The notes under the pieces were generated by a model. The model was not told the origin of the DNA, did no database searches, and saw only the letters and a list, made by a program, of their open reading frames with translations. A DNA stretch of 16,192 nucleotides from CAYLLN01 sp036496265 (lineage in GTDB: Bacteria > Planctomycetota > Planctomycetia > Pirellulales > Pirellulaceae), in NCBI GenBank assembly GCA_036496265.1, contig DASXLL010000257.1:1-16192 (forward strand), read 5' to 3'. The translations under genes were made by a program, and so were the position numbers. Positions 15,832 through 16,192 of this stretch are shown piece after piece (position 1 is the first letter of the stretch; each line of letters opens with the position of its first letter).

Positions 15832-16192
15832 CTAATAGCTCTTTGCCGCCATTGCCGCACGGCCATTTCCCGCGAATTGCGGTGTGCGAATGCCGATCGG
15901 TGCTTGCACTGCAGGCGTTGCTGCTGGCATTGCCATTTCGCCGACGCCAGCATCGGCGGTCGTTGGTGCCAGCGTCCCACACCACGTTTCGTGTGTCCGG
16001 CCGCACCGTTCGTCGCCCTGATAGAAGCACAGCAACGTGAACGCGTCGCAGGCGGCCAATTCCTGGCTGCCGGTGAGCATTTGCGTCGGTTGATACGACC
16101 GGCGGCAGCAGCCCGCATTGAAATATGTCTGGTTCAGCACATAGCCATCAGCGTGACTGGCGTCGAGCGGAACCGTTTCAGCGTGATGCGTA
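15832..16192 (-). CDS. Partial Cys-rich protein of unknown function (5' end outside window)
   Basis: The minus-strand frame is open from the window edge to a stop at 15832-15834, giving about 119 visible C-terminal residues. There is no stop between 16192 and the GTG at 16140, so the gene probably starts outside the window. The visible part has several cysteines (AGCCRRSYQ, LAACDAFTLLCFYQG, ERCGRTHETWCGTL), then an Ala/Pro/Met-rich tail (VGEMAMPAATPAVQAPIG). I do not recognise the family. It lies just upstream of the secretin-like gene on the same strand, 67 bases apart, so the two may be cotranscribed. The competing frame of the secretin-like gene overlaps here but gives Arg/Trp-rich nonsense, which favours this frame. 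Confidence 0.6.
   Translation of the reverse strand, partial: THHAETVPLDASHADGYVLNQTYFNAGCCRRSYQPTQMLTGSQELAACDAFTLLCFYQGDERCGRTHETWCGTLAPTTADAGVGEMAMPAATPAVQAPIGIRTPQFAGNGRAAMAAKSY

Noticed and set aside
15765..16118. N-terminal extension of the secretin-like protein to residue 340
   Set aside because: The extension is Arg/Gln/Trp-rich without structure and overlaps the better-looking Cys-rich frame; the internal ATG at 15764 has a ribosome site and a signal peptide.

Overview
The window looks like a piece of a planctomycete chromosome, probably from the Pirellulales side of the phylum. The strongest pointers are a DUF1559 prepilin-like protein (GFTLVE processing site, LLPAVQAARE stretch, H-x10-DG motif) followed directly by a small lipoprotein, other short exported proteins and lipoproteins of the kind common in these genomes, and GC-rich DNA. 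Shine-Dalgarno sequences are weak or missing in front of most genes, and GTG or TTG starts are likely for some. I see no phage, plasmid, CRISPR array or transposase gene. Gene density is high, and no gap without a gene exceeds about 160 bases.

Layout. 1-1407 (+): DUF1559 protein and lipoprotein pair. 1469-5234 (-): tRNA-Glu(CUC) with its own promoter, an MBL-fold hydrolase, threonine synthase, a Pro/Gln-rich lipoprotein and a TauE/SafE permease. 5267-6166 (+): a beta-hydroxyacid dehydrogenase-like NAD(P) enzyme, divergent from the permease and overlapping tail-to-tail with a seven-beta-strand methyltransferase (-). 6885-8697 (-): a GxxExxY PD-(D/E)XK-like protein bracketed by CACGAAA-type repeats, then a cytochrome P450. 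8810-12739 (-): a secreted HEAT/TPR-like protein 42 bases downstream of a GAF-AAA+-Fis sigma-54 activator, probably one operon. 12854-13585 (+): an AF2212-like antitoxin and VapC-type PIN toxin, joined stop-to-start. 13692-14519 (+): FabI enoyl-ACP reductase, whose stop codon lies inside a REPIN-like paired palindrome. 14671-15048 (+): MutT-type Nudix hydrolase. 15096-16192 (-): an orphan secretin-domain-like exported protein and a Cys-rich partial gene running off the right edge.

Most genes are housekeeping or solitary enzymes without an obvious shared pathway. The accessory signal is mainly in the intergenic DNA: at least three different palindromic or periodic repeat types occupy the gaps at 2379-2447, 6837-6864, 7291-7357, 8723-8793 and 14516-14584. 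I did not find a convincing new defence or biosynthetic system. The best leads are the repeat families (especially the one that supplies the fabI stop codon and the one around the GxxExxY gene), the activator plus secreted-repeat-protein operon, the orphan secretin-like protein, and a possibly leaderless toxin-antitoxin transcript.
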